Positions 1 through 7,155 of a stretch of DNA of 20,108 nucleotides are shown here, piece after piece. The notes beneath the pieces are model-generated. The model ran no database searches, was not told where the DNA came from, and saw only the letters and a list, made by a program, of their open reading frames with translations. Both the position numbers and the translations under genes were made by a program. The first letter of the stretch is position 1, and every line of letters starts with the position of its first letter. Source of the DNA: a virus; IMG/VR virus record IMGVR_UViG_3300043446_000422, positions 1 to 20,108 of that record; one strand, 5' to 3'.

Positions 1-2
1 TA

Positions 3-194
3 GATTTAGGAAACTTAGATCAGGGTTCACAACAAGTAAATTTAGGTGATGTTGTTGTGTATGTTGAGATTGCTGTTCCTCCAGCATCTGCAAATGCATC
101 AGGCAAAATAAATCAAATTGCATATGATAGCAACTATCTTTATGTTTGTGTTGCTACCAATACATGGAAAAGAATAGCACTATCTTCTTGGTAA
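3..194 (+). CDS. C-terminal fragment of a virion structural protein
   Basis: An open frame enters from the left edge and ends at TAA 192-194, giving 63 residues with no stop (begins DLGNLDQGSQQ, ends TWKRIALSSW). The start lies outside the window. The tail, with a YLYVCVATNTWKRIALSSW-type ending, is a kind of C-terminus I associate with large tail-fibre or other structural proteins of marine T4-like phages; this is recollection, not a search. Its position just before neck gene 13 fits a virion protein. It is followed within two bases by a late promoter, so gene 13 can be transcribed separately. The specific product cannot be named from this fragment. Confidence 0.6.
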   Translation, partial: DLGNLDQGSQQVNLGDVVVYVEIAVPPASANASGKINQIAYDSNYLYVCVATNTWKRIALSSW

Positions 195-195
195 T

Positions 196-203
196 TATAA
201 ATA
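196..203 (+). promoter_or_regulatory. T4-type late promoter upstream of gene 13
   Basis: Exact TATAAATA, the -10-like element recognised by the phage sigma factor gp55. It lies right after the upstream stop codon and 33 bases before the gene 13 ATG. Transcription would start near 209, just ahead of the ribosome site AAGAGGA at 213-219. Confidence 0.85.
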
Positions 204-228
204 GTCCTAAAGAAGAGGACATAATACC

Positions 229-1194
229 ATGGCTATTTCTACAAGACAAGGACTGGCAGATTACTGTCTACGAAGACTAGGATTTCCAGTAATTGAAATT
301 AATATTGACGAAGATCAGGTATCTGATCGTATCGATGACGCACTACAATACTTTAGGGAATATCACTTTGATGGTGTAGAGAGAGTGTATCTCCATCATC
401 AACTTACTGGTGCTTCCTTAAAATTTGCTGGACTGTCTGCCCCTAGTTTTACTGTGGGGGAAATTCTTACTGGACAAACTTCCGGGGCCACATGCAAAGT
501 AGTTGCAATTTCTGGCACAGAGCTTGACGTTTCAAACGTTAAGGGAGAATTTGAGGCCAGCGAAAATGTAGTTGGACAAACTTCAGGATTTAGTCGAGCA
601 TTAGCTCCAGCAAATTTCTATATTCCAGGAAATATTCAGAATGGGTATATAGAAATACCAGATTCGATAATTGGAATTATTCGTGTGCTTCCCACAAATG
701 GTCAAGGTGGAACTGGCAATACTAGAAACATGTTTGATGTGATGTATCAATTTCGTTTGAATGATATGTACAATCTTCTTTCAGCGGATATGGTTTATTA
801 TACTCAAATGAAACAATACTTGTCGATGTTAGACATGCTCTTTGTTGGAGATAGATCATTTCAGTTTAATAGAAAAACAAACAAACTAGTTATTGATTGT
901 AACTGGGAAGACACCTTCAATAACGGAGATTATATTATAGTCGAGTGCTATCGAATTTTAGATCCCGCTGAATATACCAAAGTATATGATGATATGTTTT
1001 TAAAACGTTATACCACGGCGCTAATCAAACGTCAGTGGGGTGAAAACATGAAGAAGTTTGGAGGCATGCAACTTCCTGGTGGTGTTGTTATGAACGGACA
1101 GCAAATCTATGATGAGGCTGTGACCGAAATTAATTCCATTGAAGATGAGATGCAATTGAAGTCTGAACTTCCTGTCGATTTTATGGTAGGATAA
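229..1194 (+). CDS. 13: Neck (head completion) protein gp13
   Basis: 321 residues; T4 gp13 is about 309. In T4, gp13 joins gp14 in the neck collar that seals the filled head and connects it to the tail. The N-terminus (TRQGLADYCLRRLGFP, then INIDEDQVSDRIDDALQYF) is the typical start of this family in T4-like phages, and gp14, gp15 and terminase follow in the standard order. ATG 229 has ribosome site AAGAGGA (213-219) and a late promoter at 196-203. Residues about 70-127 look like an insertion: a beta-rich stretch with two related units (VGEILTGQTSGA and ENVVGQTSGFSRA), similar to repeat domains decorating many phage structural proteins. Identity is firm; the function of the insert is unknown. 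Confidence 0.92.
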   Translation: MAISTRQGLADYCLRRLGFPVIEINIDEDQVSDRIDDALQYFREYHFDGVERVYLHHQLTGASLKFAGLSAPSFTVGEILTGQTSGATCKVVAISGTELDVSNVKGEFEASENVVGQTSGFSRALAPANFYIPGNIQNGYIEIPDSIIGIIRVLPTNGQGGTGNTRNMFDVMYQFRLNDMYNLLSADMVYYTQMKQYLSMLDMLFVGDRSFQFNRKTNKLVIDCNWEDTFNNGDYIIVECYRILDPAEYTKVYDDMFLKRYTTALIKRQWGENMKKFGGMQLPGGVVMNGQQIYDEAVTEINSIEDEMQLKSELPVDFMVG

Positions 1195-1197
1195 GAT

Positions 1198-1947
1198 ATG
1201 CCTACCAACTTCTACTTTCAATCCGGTAATACCTCAGGTACTACAAACGAACAACGTTTGCTGGAAGACCTGGTTATTGAGAGTATGAAAATTTATGGGC
1301 ATGATGTTTATTATATGCCCAGAACAATTATTAATCAAGATCCAATTTTTAACCAGGATCCTATTGGATATTTCAATCAGTATTATCCATTGGAAATGTA
1401 TTTAGAAAATACCGAAGGATTTGAAGGGCAAGGCGAACTTCTAACAAAGTTTGGATATGAATTTAAATCTACGGCAACATTTGTTGTTGCTAAACGTAGA
1501 TGGGAAGAATCTGTTGGAAGAAACGCAGACAATTTAACTTTGCCTGAAAGACCTGCAGAAGGTGATGTTTTATTTTTTCCTAAAACTAAAACTTTCTTTG
1601 TTATTAATTATGTGGATTTTCTAAATCCATTTTATCAACTAGGTAAAATATATACATTCAAATTGGTATGTGAAGTTTGGGATTATTCGTCTGAACTTGT
1701 TGATACTAATAATTCAGAAATAGATTCTTCTATCCAAGGATTAACGCAAGATCAATTACAATACAGATTGCTGACACAAGAGAATGATAATCTGGTTGAT
1801 AATTATGGTCATGCTATTATATTGGAACAATATGGTCATCAAACAAATTCAACAGTAATTGATGATACAGACGCGATTGAAGCTGAAGCCGCAGGTATTC
1901 TAGACTTTACGGCATTTAATCCGTTTGGAGAGGTTCAGGTAAAATAA
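1198..1947 (+). CDS. 14: Neck protein gp14
   Basis: 249 residues, close to T4 gp14 (256). In T4 it forms the neck with gp13, closing the portal vertex after packaging. Family landmarks seen are the LEDLVIESMKIYGHDVYYMPR segment near the N-terminus, EMYLENTEGFEGQGELLTKFG, and the conserved TFVVAKRRWEES. A short tandem NQDPI...NQDPI lies at about residues 46-57. The ATG comes three bases after the gene 13 stop with GGATAAG as a modest ribosome site, and its stop overlaps the gene 15 start (TAATG), so 13-14-15 are likely co-transcribed and translationally coupled. Identification is from motifs and gene order. Confidence 0.92.
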   Translation: MPTNFYFQSGNTSGTTNEQRLLEDLVIESMKIYGHDVYYMPRTIINQDPIFNQDPIGYFNQYYPLEMYLENTEGFEGQGELLTKFGYEFKSTATFVVAKRRWEESVGRNADNLTLPERPAEGDVLFFPKTKTFFVINYVDFLNPFYQLGKIYTFKLVCEVWDYSSELVDTNNSEIDSSIQGLTQDQLQYRLLTQENDNLVDNYGHAIILEQYGHQTNSTVIDDTDAIEAEAAGILDFTAFNPFGEVQVK

Positions 1948-2735
1948 TGTTTTTGAAACAGCACTTCTATCATCAGCATATCAGAAAAGCGATTATTGCT
2001 TTCGGTACTATTTTTAATCAGATTACTGTGGAACGTAAAAATTCCGCAGGCGAAGTTGCACAATCTGTTAGAGTGCCGCTTGCATATGCGCCAAAAGATA
2101 AACTATTAACTAGGGTACAAGCCGTTCCTGGTACTAATCAAGGTGCGGTTGCCACAATTCTTCCTAGAATTGGATTCGAGATTACAGGATTACGTCACTC
2201 ACCAGAAAGAAGAGTTAGTTTTATTCAACAGAATAAAGCGGTAGGAAATTTGGCGTCTGATATTTCAAATACTATGAGAGCGCAATACGTTAGTGCGCCC
2301 TACGATTTGACAATTAGTTTGTACATCGCTGCAAAAAATCAAGATGATGGTCTGCAAATACTAGAACAAATTTTACCGTTCTTTAATCCAAATTTTGCAG
2401 TACAGATAAATGATATTCCTGAAATGGGAATAAAAAGAACTTTAGAAATTAATTTGGATAACATCTCTTATCAAGATGTGTATGAAGGAAATTATACTGA
2501 AAGAACTTCTTTGATTTGGGAATTGTCATTTACTCTAGCCTTGAATTTCTATGGACCAGTAAGTCAACAGGGAATTATTAAAACGGCAATTGCAACTACT
2601 TACGAAACTATGGATACAGATCAAGCAGCTGGGTCAAAAAGTACAAAATATAGTGTAACCGTTACACCAGAAGATGCAACGGTTGTTGATGACTGGAATT
2701 ATGTGGAGCAATTTGATGAACTCTTCCAACAATAA
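1947..2735 (+). CDS. 15: Tail sheath stabiliser / completion protein gp15
   Basis: 262 residues (T4 gp15 272). In T4, gp15 forms a hexameric ring capping the tail tube and sheath and docks the finished tail to the neck. The start MFLKQHFYHQHIRKAIIAFG, the PRIGFEITGL segment and the C-terminal NLDNISYQDVYEGNYTERT region with an aromatic core fit this family. The ATG overlaps the gene 14 stop by one base; a purine-rich GGAGAGG at 1926-1932 is the likely ribosome site. The 3' end overlaps gene 16 by 20 bases. Order 13-14-15-16-17 matches T4. Confidence 0.92.
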   Translation: MFLKQHFYHQHIRKAIIAFGTIFNQITVERKNSAGEVAQSVRVPLAYAPKDKLLTRVQAVPGTNQGAVATILPRIGFEITGLRHSPERRVSFIQQNKAVGNLASDISNTMRAQYVSAPYDLTISLYIAAKNQDDGLQILEQILPFFNPNFAVQINDIPEMGIKRTLEINLDNISYQDVYEGNYTERTSLIWELSFTLALNFYGPVSQQGIIKTAIATTYETMDTDQAAGSKSTKYSVTVTPEDATVVDDWNYVEQFDELFQQ

Positions 2736-3180
2736 TCAATATGATAAGCTAGATGCAATTTTTGGAACGCATATGCATGATGCGTTAAATAAAAAAGAAG
2801 AAAATTTGCCTGCGGTAACTGAACCTCCTGCTCTGCCTATTGTTTCCACCGGAGATGATATCGAAGATGATTATCAGGTGGCTCGCAAAAAATTAAATGC
2901 CCTTGTTGATAAAAGTCAACAGGCACTTGATGGTATGTTGAATGTGGCTCTTGCTAGTGATAGTCCTCGCGCATACGAAGTTGTTGGTCAGCTAATCAAG
3001 ACCACCGGAGATGCCGCAAAAGACCTTCTTGCACTACAACAAGCTAAAAAGAAACTTCGTGAAGAAGAGCCTAAGAAGCAGAACATTGATACGCAGAACA
3101 ATATTATCTTTTCTGGTTCCACAGCAGATTTACTTAAGGCTCTGAAAGCAGAAAAAGCTAAAGTCATAGATCATGAGTGA
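2716..3180 (+). CDS. 16: Small terminase subunit gp16
   Basis: 154 residues from ATG 2716 (begins MNSSNNNQYDKLDAIFG); T4 gp16 is 164. It recognises viral DNA and stimulates the ATPase and nuclease of gp17 during packaging. The middle (about residues 50-120) is helical and probably the oligomerising core, followed by a Lys/Glu-rich stretch and a C-terminal STADLLKALKAEK helix. The open frame extends upstream to 2674, but GGAG at 2705-2708 sits seven bases before ATG 2716, so I prefer this start. It overlaps gene 15 by 20 bases and gene 17 by 8, as expected for coupled terminase genes. Confidence 0.9.
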   Translation: MNSSNNNQYDKLDAIFGTHMHDALNKKEENLPAVTEPPALPIVSTGDDIEDDYQVARKKLNALVDKSQQALDGMLNVALASDSPRAYEVVGQLIKTTGDAAKDLLALQQAKKKLREEEPKKQNIDTQNNIIFSGSTADLLKALKAEKAKVIDHE

Positions 3181-4789
3181 TGAATCCTCATACCACGGTA
3201 ATATTAATTTAAAACCGGCTGGTCATAAACATAACTTCACATTAGAACAACTGGCAGAAATTGAAAAGTGCCAGGAAGACCCCATTTACTTTATTGAGAA
3301 CTATTGCTACATTGTTACCCTTGACCACGGTCTACAACTGTTTAAATTATATGATTGTCAGAAAGAAAAAGTACATCATATTCTAAACAATCGTAAAGCA
3401 ATTCTCATGGAAGGTCGCCAGCAGGGTAAGACGATTACTTCGGCTGCATGTATTCTTTGGTACACCTTGTTCCAGGAATCTAAAACTGTTGCCATCATGG
3501 CTAACAAGACCGCGGCCGCTAGAGAAGTTATGTCTCGTTATCAGGGCATGTATGAAAATCTGCCGCTGTGGATGCAACAGGGTGTAAAGACTTGGAACAA
3601 AGGCGACATTGAGTTAGAAAACGGATCTAAGATTTTTACCGCTGCTACTACTGCTTCTGGTATTCGTGGTAGGTCTGTTAACTGGCTATATATTGACGAA
3701 GCCGCGATCATTCCAAACACCGTTGCAGAACAATTCTTCGCTTCTGTTTATCCTACAATTTCTGCTGGTCAGACAACAAAAATTCTATTGACTTCTACGC
3801 CACTCGGATACAACCACTTCTGGAAATTCTGGAACGAGGCAGAGAAGGGTCACAACGGCTTCGTGCCTATGTTTATTCCTTACCACAGAATTCCTGGTAG
3901 AGATGAAGCATGGGCAGAAGAACAACTCCGCTTGCTTGGAGAACTAAAGTTTAACCAAGAAGTTCTTTGCGAGTTTCTTGGATCAAGCAACACACTTATT
4001 AATGCTAAAACGCTTGGCTCTATGAGTTCGGTTGAGCCTATTCACACAAAAGATGGCTTAGCAATTTACGAAGAGCCTATTGCCGGACACATTTATTGCA
4101 TGGGCGTAGATACTGCTAGGGGTGTTGGAGGTGATTACTCTGCATTTAGTGTAGTTGATGTTACAGAGGCACCCTATAGATTAGTGGCTAGATATAGAGA
4201 TAACAAAATAGCACCACTAATTTATCCAAATATTGTGGCTAAAGTTGGTACTGATTATAACAAGGCATATATTTTGGTGGAAATTAATGATATCGGACAA
4301 CAGATTGCCGATATTCTACATATGGAATTAGAGTATGATAATATTCTAACTACAGTGAAAACACAAACAAAACAATGGCTAACTCCTGGGTTCTCATCCA
4401 AAACCCACCGTGGAGTTAGGATGACTAAACAAGTAAAGAGACAAGGCTGTTTTGCGCTGAAGTCGTTATTGGAAGAAAAGAAACTTCTGGTATTTGATGC
4501 GGAAACTATTTCTGAGTTTTCAACCTTCATTGAAAAGCAGCAATCTTGGATGGCAGACGAGGGCTACTTTGACGATATTGTAATGAGTCTAGTATTGTTT
4601 GCATGGACAACTACCAATCCGTATTTTAGAGATATGACAAACGTGGATATTCGCAAGAAGATGTACGGAGAACAGATGGAACAAATTCAGGAAGAACTAA
4701 CTCCATTCGGTCTTATAAATAATGGGGAAGATGATGATTATTTTGTAGAATCTGGCGATTTGTGGAAAGTAGCAGCAGGTTCACTGTAA
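3173..4789 (+). CDS. 17: Terminase large subunit gp17 (packaging ATPase and nuclease)
   Basis: 538 residues; T4 gp17 is 610. This is the motor that pumps DNA into the prohead and cuts concatemers. The N-terminal ATPase has a Walker A GRQQGKT at residues 81-87, Walker B LYIDE with D175/E176, and a coupling motif LLTSTP at 205-210. The C-terminal RNase H-fold nuclease shows its acidic triad: D313 (GVDTARG), E370 (ILVEIND) and D467/D468 (GYFDDIVMS). All key residues are intact. The start overlaps the gene 16 stop (ATGAGTGA), and no strong ribosome site is visible, suggesting coupling. The 3' end contains a late promoter (4714-4721) used for the next operon. Confidence 0.97.
   Translation: MSDESSYHGNINLKPAGHKHNFTLEQLAEIEKCQEDPIYFIENYCYIVTLDHGLQLFKLYDCQKEKVHHILNNRKAILMEGRQQGKTITSAACILWYTLFQESKTVAIMANKTAAAREVMSRYQGMYENLPLWMQQGVKTWNKGDIELENGSKIFTAATTASGIRGRSVNWLYIDEAAIIPNTVAEQFFASVYPTISAGQTTKILLTSTPLGYNHFWKFWNEAEKGHNGFVPMFIPYHRIPGRDEAWAEEQLRLLGELKFNQEVLCEFLGSSNTLINAKTLGSMSSVEPIHTKDGLAIYEEPIAGHIYCMGVDTARGVGGDYSAFSVVDVTEAPYRLVARYRDNKIAPLIYPNIVAKVGTDYNKAYILVEINDIGQQIADILHMELEYDNILTTVKTQTKQWLTPGFSSKTHRGVRMTKQVKRQGCFALKSLLEEKKLLVFDAETISEFSTFIEKQQSWMADEGYFDDIVMSLVLFAWTTTNPYFRDMTNVDIRKKMYGEQMEQIQEELTPFGLINNGEDDDYFVESGDLWKVAAGSL
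4714..4721 (+). promoter_or_regulatory. Intragenic T4-type late promoter in the 3' end of gene 17
   Basis: Exact TATAAATA inside gene 17, about 160 bases before the gene 18 start. It forms a series with the copies at 4793-4808. It could be chance, but its position just ahead of a highly expressed gene supports use. Confidence 0.55.
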
Positions 4790-4792
4790 AAT

Positions 4793-4808
4793 TATAAATT
4801 TATAAATA
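4793..4808 (+). promoter_or_regulatory. Late promoter pair upstream of gene 18
   Basis: TATAAATT (4793-4800, one mismatch) abuts an exact TATAAATA (4801-4808). With T4-like spacing the exact copy would start RNA near 4814, at the foot of a long stem-loop in the gene 18 leader. Confidence 0.85.
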
Positions 4809-4811
4809 ACT

Positions 4812-4858
4812 GTATAAACGTTTCAATAGGCAAAATAGGTTTTGTCGTTAGTTTATAT
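4812..4858 (+). promoter_or_regulatory. Leader stem-loop of tail sheath mRNA
   Basis: Two nested inverted repeats. The outer stem is TATAAAC (4813-4819) with GTTTATA (4851-4857). The inner stem is GGCAAAA (4829-4835) with TTTTGTC (4840-4846; one G-U pair), loop TAGG. The internal loop is 9 and 4 bases. The structure ends five bases before the gene 18 ribosome site (GAGGAG from 4863). The predicted late transcript starts at about 4814, so the hairpin would sit at the 5' end. A role in mRNA stability or translation is inference. Confidence 0.55.
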
Positions 4859-4875
4859 CAAACGAGGAGAAGAAT

Positions 4876-6555
4876 ATGGCTTTTCAATTATCGCCAGGCG
4901 TTCAAGTAACTGAAAAGGACCTAACAAATATTGTTCCTGCGGTGTCAAGCTCCGCTGGTGCATTTGTTGGCGCTTTTGCTTGGGGTCCTGTACTGGATGT
5001 TAAGACGATGTCCAACGAGAGTAACCTTGTCAAGTATTTCGGCAAGCCAACTCCTGGATACAATTTAGTAGATTTCTTTACCGCAGCAAACTTCTTAGGT
5101 TACGGTAATAACCTTCAGATAGTTCGTGTTGTCGATGCAGATACAGCAAAAAATGCAACCGCAAATGGTGCAGGTCTTTTAATTAAAAACGAAACTCACT
5201 ATGATAATTCATATTCGAGTGGCGAAGGATCGGTAGGCATTGTTGCAGCTAAGTATCCAGGCACACTTGCTAATGGAATTGTTGTTTCGATGGCAGATTC
5301 GGCATCTTTTGCCGATTGGGATTATAAGGATTATTTTGATTCTGCTCCAGGCACATCAGCATGGGCAGATGATAAGGGATCAGAAGACGATGAACTTCAC
5401 ATCATCGTAGTCGATGCCGGAGGCAATGCTTCAGGTACTAGAGGCACAGTTCTAGAAAAGTTTGCTTACGTCTCAAAGGGCGGACAAGCAAAACTATCTG
5501 ACGGGTCATCAAACTACTATAAAGATGTTCTAAATCAGCAGTCTCAGTGGATCTGGTGGATGGATCATCCTACAGGAAAAGCAAACTGGGGTAGCTCAAT
5601 TGCTACAACTTCATATGCAACACTAGCTGATCCAGAAACTGTGCTGCTCCTAGGTGGTGCGCATGGTAATGCGCCAGCTGATGCCGATGTTCAAGCTGGA
5701 TATGCAGTTATTGCAAATAAAGATAAGTACGATGTTTCTCTGGTTCTAACTGGCGGACACAGTGCATCAACAGTGCAGTATGCAATCGATAACGTTGCTC
5801 ATGTAAGACTTGATTGTATGGTATTCTTCTCACCACCTCTCGCAGCAGTAAAAAATAATGCTGGTTCAGAGGCAGATGATGTTGTAGCATATCGTAATGA
5901 AGATGTCAATAAGTCAACTTCATATGCTGTAATGGATTCTGGTTGGAAAGTCCAATACGACACATACAACGATGCATATGTAAATGTTCCTCTGAACGCG
6001 GACGTTGCTGGTCTGTGCGCCCGTACAGATAATACAAATGATCCTTGGTGGTCACCAGCAGGTTACAATCGTGGTCAGATCAAGAATGTTGTAAAACTTC
6101 TTTGGTCGCCAGATCAGACCGAGCGCGATACTCTGTACAAAGCAAACGTTAACCCAGTTGTTTCGTTCTCCGGTCAAGGAACAATCCTGTACGGCGATAA
6201 AACACAGCTATCAAAGCCATCGGCATTTGATCGCATCAACGTTCGCCGTCTATTCATTGTTCTTGAGAAGGCAATTGCCACGGCTGCGAAGTATCAACTG
6301 TTCGAGTTCAACGATGTGTTTACCCGCGCACAGTTCCGTTCAATGGTAGAGCCTTTCCTTCGCGATATCCAGGGACGCCGCGGTATCTATGATTTCCGTG
6401 TTGTATGTAATGAAACAAACAACACAGGTGAAGTCATTGATCGCAATGAGTTCGTAGCAGATATCTACATCAAGCCTGCTCGTTCGATTAACTTCATCTA
6501 TCTGAACTTTGTTGCGGTTCGTACCTCAGTATCGTTCGAAGAAGTTGGCGCCTAA
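4876..6555 (+). CDS. 18: Tail sheath protein gp18
   Basis: 559 residues; T4 gp18 is 659, and marine relatives are usually shorter. Many copies surround the tail tube and contract during injection. The N-terminus (MAFQLSPGVQVTEKDLTNIVPAV, then GAFAWGPV) is the standard sheath start. The C-terminal part (residues about 455-559: FDRINVRRLFIVLEKAI, FLRDIQGRRGIYDFRVVCNE, ADIYIKPARSINFIYLNFVA) is the conserved sheath domain. Ribosome site GAGGAG at 4863-4868 is strong. Codon use changes along the gene: the final third is richer in G+C and uses CGN arginine codons, the middle is A+T-rich. It is transcribed from up to three late promoters. Confidence 0.97.
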   Translation: MAFQLSPGVQVTEKDLTNIVPAVSSSAGAFVGAFAWGPVLDVKTMSNESNLVKYFGKPTPGYNLVDFFTAANFLGYGNNLQIVRVVDADTAKNATANGAGLLIKNETHYDNSYSSGEGSVGIVAAKYPGTLANGIVVSMADSASFADWDYKDYFDSAPGTSAWADDKGSEDDELHIIVVDAGGNASGTRGTVLEKFAYVSKGGQAKLSDGSSNYYKDVLNQQSQWIWWMDHPTGKANWGSSIATTSYATLADPETVLLLGGAHGNAPADADVQAGYAVIANKDKYDVSLVLTGGHSASTVQYAIDNVAHVRLDCMVFFSPPLAAVKNNAGSEADDVVAYRNEDVNKSTSYAVMDSGWKVQYDTYNDAYVNVPLNADVAGLCARTDNTNDPWWSPAGYNRGQIKNVVKLLWSPDQTERDTLYKANVNPVVSFSGQGTILYGDKTQLSKPSAFDRINVRRLFIVLEKAIATAAKYQLFEFNDVFTRAQFRSMVEPFLRDIQGRRGIYDFRVVCNETNNTGEVIDRNEFVADIYIKPARSINFIYLNFVAVRTSVSFEEVGA

Positions 6556-6562
6556 TAACCCG

Positions 6563-6570
6563 AATAAATA
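6563..6570 (+). promoter_or_regulatory. Possible late promoter upstream of gene 19
   Basis: AATAAATA differs from the late consensus TATAAATA only at the first base. It lies between genes 18 and 19, 22 bases before the gene 19 ATG, leaving a leader of about 16 bases. Probably weaker than the exact copies. Confidence 0.4.
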
Positions 6571-6591
6571 AAAGAAACATAGGAGACTATC

Positions 6592-7125
6592 ATGCAGATT
6601 GATACATTTAAGGGGTTACTAGGAAATGGTGGTGCAAGACCAAACCAATTTAGAGTTACTCTAAACACACCAGATGGTACATTAGGCGACTATAACCTTC
6701 TGGTAACTGGTGCATCTTTGCCATCATCCAATATTAATCCAACAATTCTTCAGTATCGCGGTCGCGAAATCAAGTTTGCTGGTGAGCGCACATTTGATCC
6801 ATTCACAGTTACAATCGTCAATGATACCAACTTTACGGTACATGGCGCACTGATGACTTGGATGGACATGATCAATGGCGCACAGTCAAACGAAGGTGTT
6901 ACCGATTGGCAGTCATACACACAGCAACTTGTTGTTGAGCAACTTACCAGAGAAGCTGGTGATTCTGAGACAGCAATTGCTACATACATTCTAGAAGGTG
7001 CATTCCCAATCAACGTTTCTGAAATTGCACTAAACTATGGACAGAATGATGTTATTGAAGAGTTTTCTGTAACTTTCCAATATCAATATTATACATATCA
7101 GAGCGCCAGCGGTCAAGCTGGTTAA
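6592..7125 (+). CDS. 19: Tail tube protein gp19
   Basis: 177 residues; T4 gp19 is 163. It polymerises into the inner tail tube through which DNA passes, under the gp18 sheath. Landmarks: N-terminal FKGLLGNGGARPNQFRVTL, LLVTGASLPSSNI, YRGREIKFAGERTFDPFTVTIVNDTNF, and the C-terminal strand EEFSVTFQYQYYTYQ, all typical of the T4 tube fold. The ATG has ribosome site AGGAG just upstream. The gene follows sheath gene 18 after a 36-base gap with a possible weak late promoter, and a hairpin directly follows its stop. Codon use is fairly strong-expression type, as expected of a multi-copy tail part. Confidence 0.95.
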   Translation: MQIDTFKGLLGNGGARPNQFRVTLNTPDGTLGDYNLLVTGASLPSSNINPTILQYRGREIKFAGERTFDPFTVTIVNDTNFTVHGALMTWMDMINGAQSNEGVTDWQSYTQQLVVEQLTREAGDSETAIATYILEGAFPINVSEIALNYGQNDVIEEFSVTFQYQYYTYQSASGQAG

Positions 7126-7142
7126 TATCACCTCTGGTGATA
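7126..7142 (+). other. Perfect hairpin between genes 19 and 20
   Basis: TATCACC-TCT-GGTGATA, a 7-bp stem with 3-base loop beginning right after the gene 19 stop codon and ending 13 bases before the gene 20 ATG. There is no T-run after it, so it is not a standard intrinsic terminator. It could protect the 19 message 3' end, or limit portal translation. Function is inferred. Confidence 0.5.
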
Positions 7143-7155
7143 GATTGGATATTTG

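Noticed and set aside
471-584. 12-base direct repeat in gene 13 as an attachment or recombination site
   Set aside because: The copies are in the same reading frame and encode the same GQTS residues of an internal protein repeat; no mobile gene lies between.
2674-2715. Longer gene 16 starting at 2674
   Set aside because: The added residues lie inside gene 15 and have no ribosome site; GGAG precedes ATG 2716.
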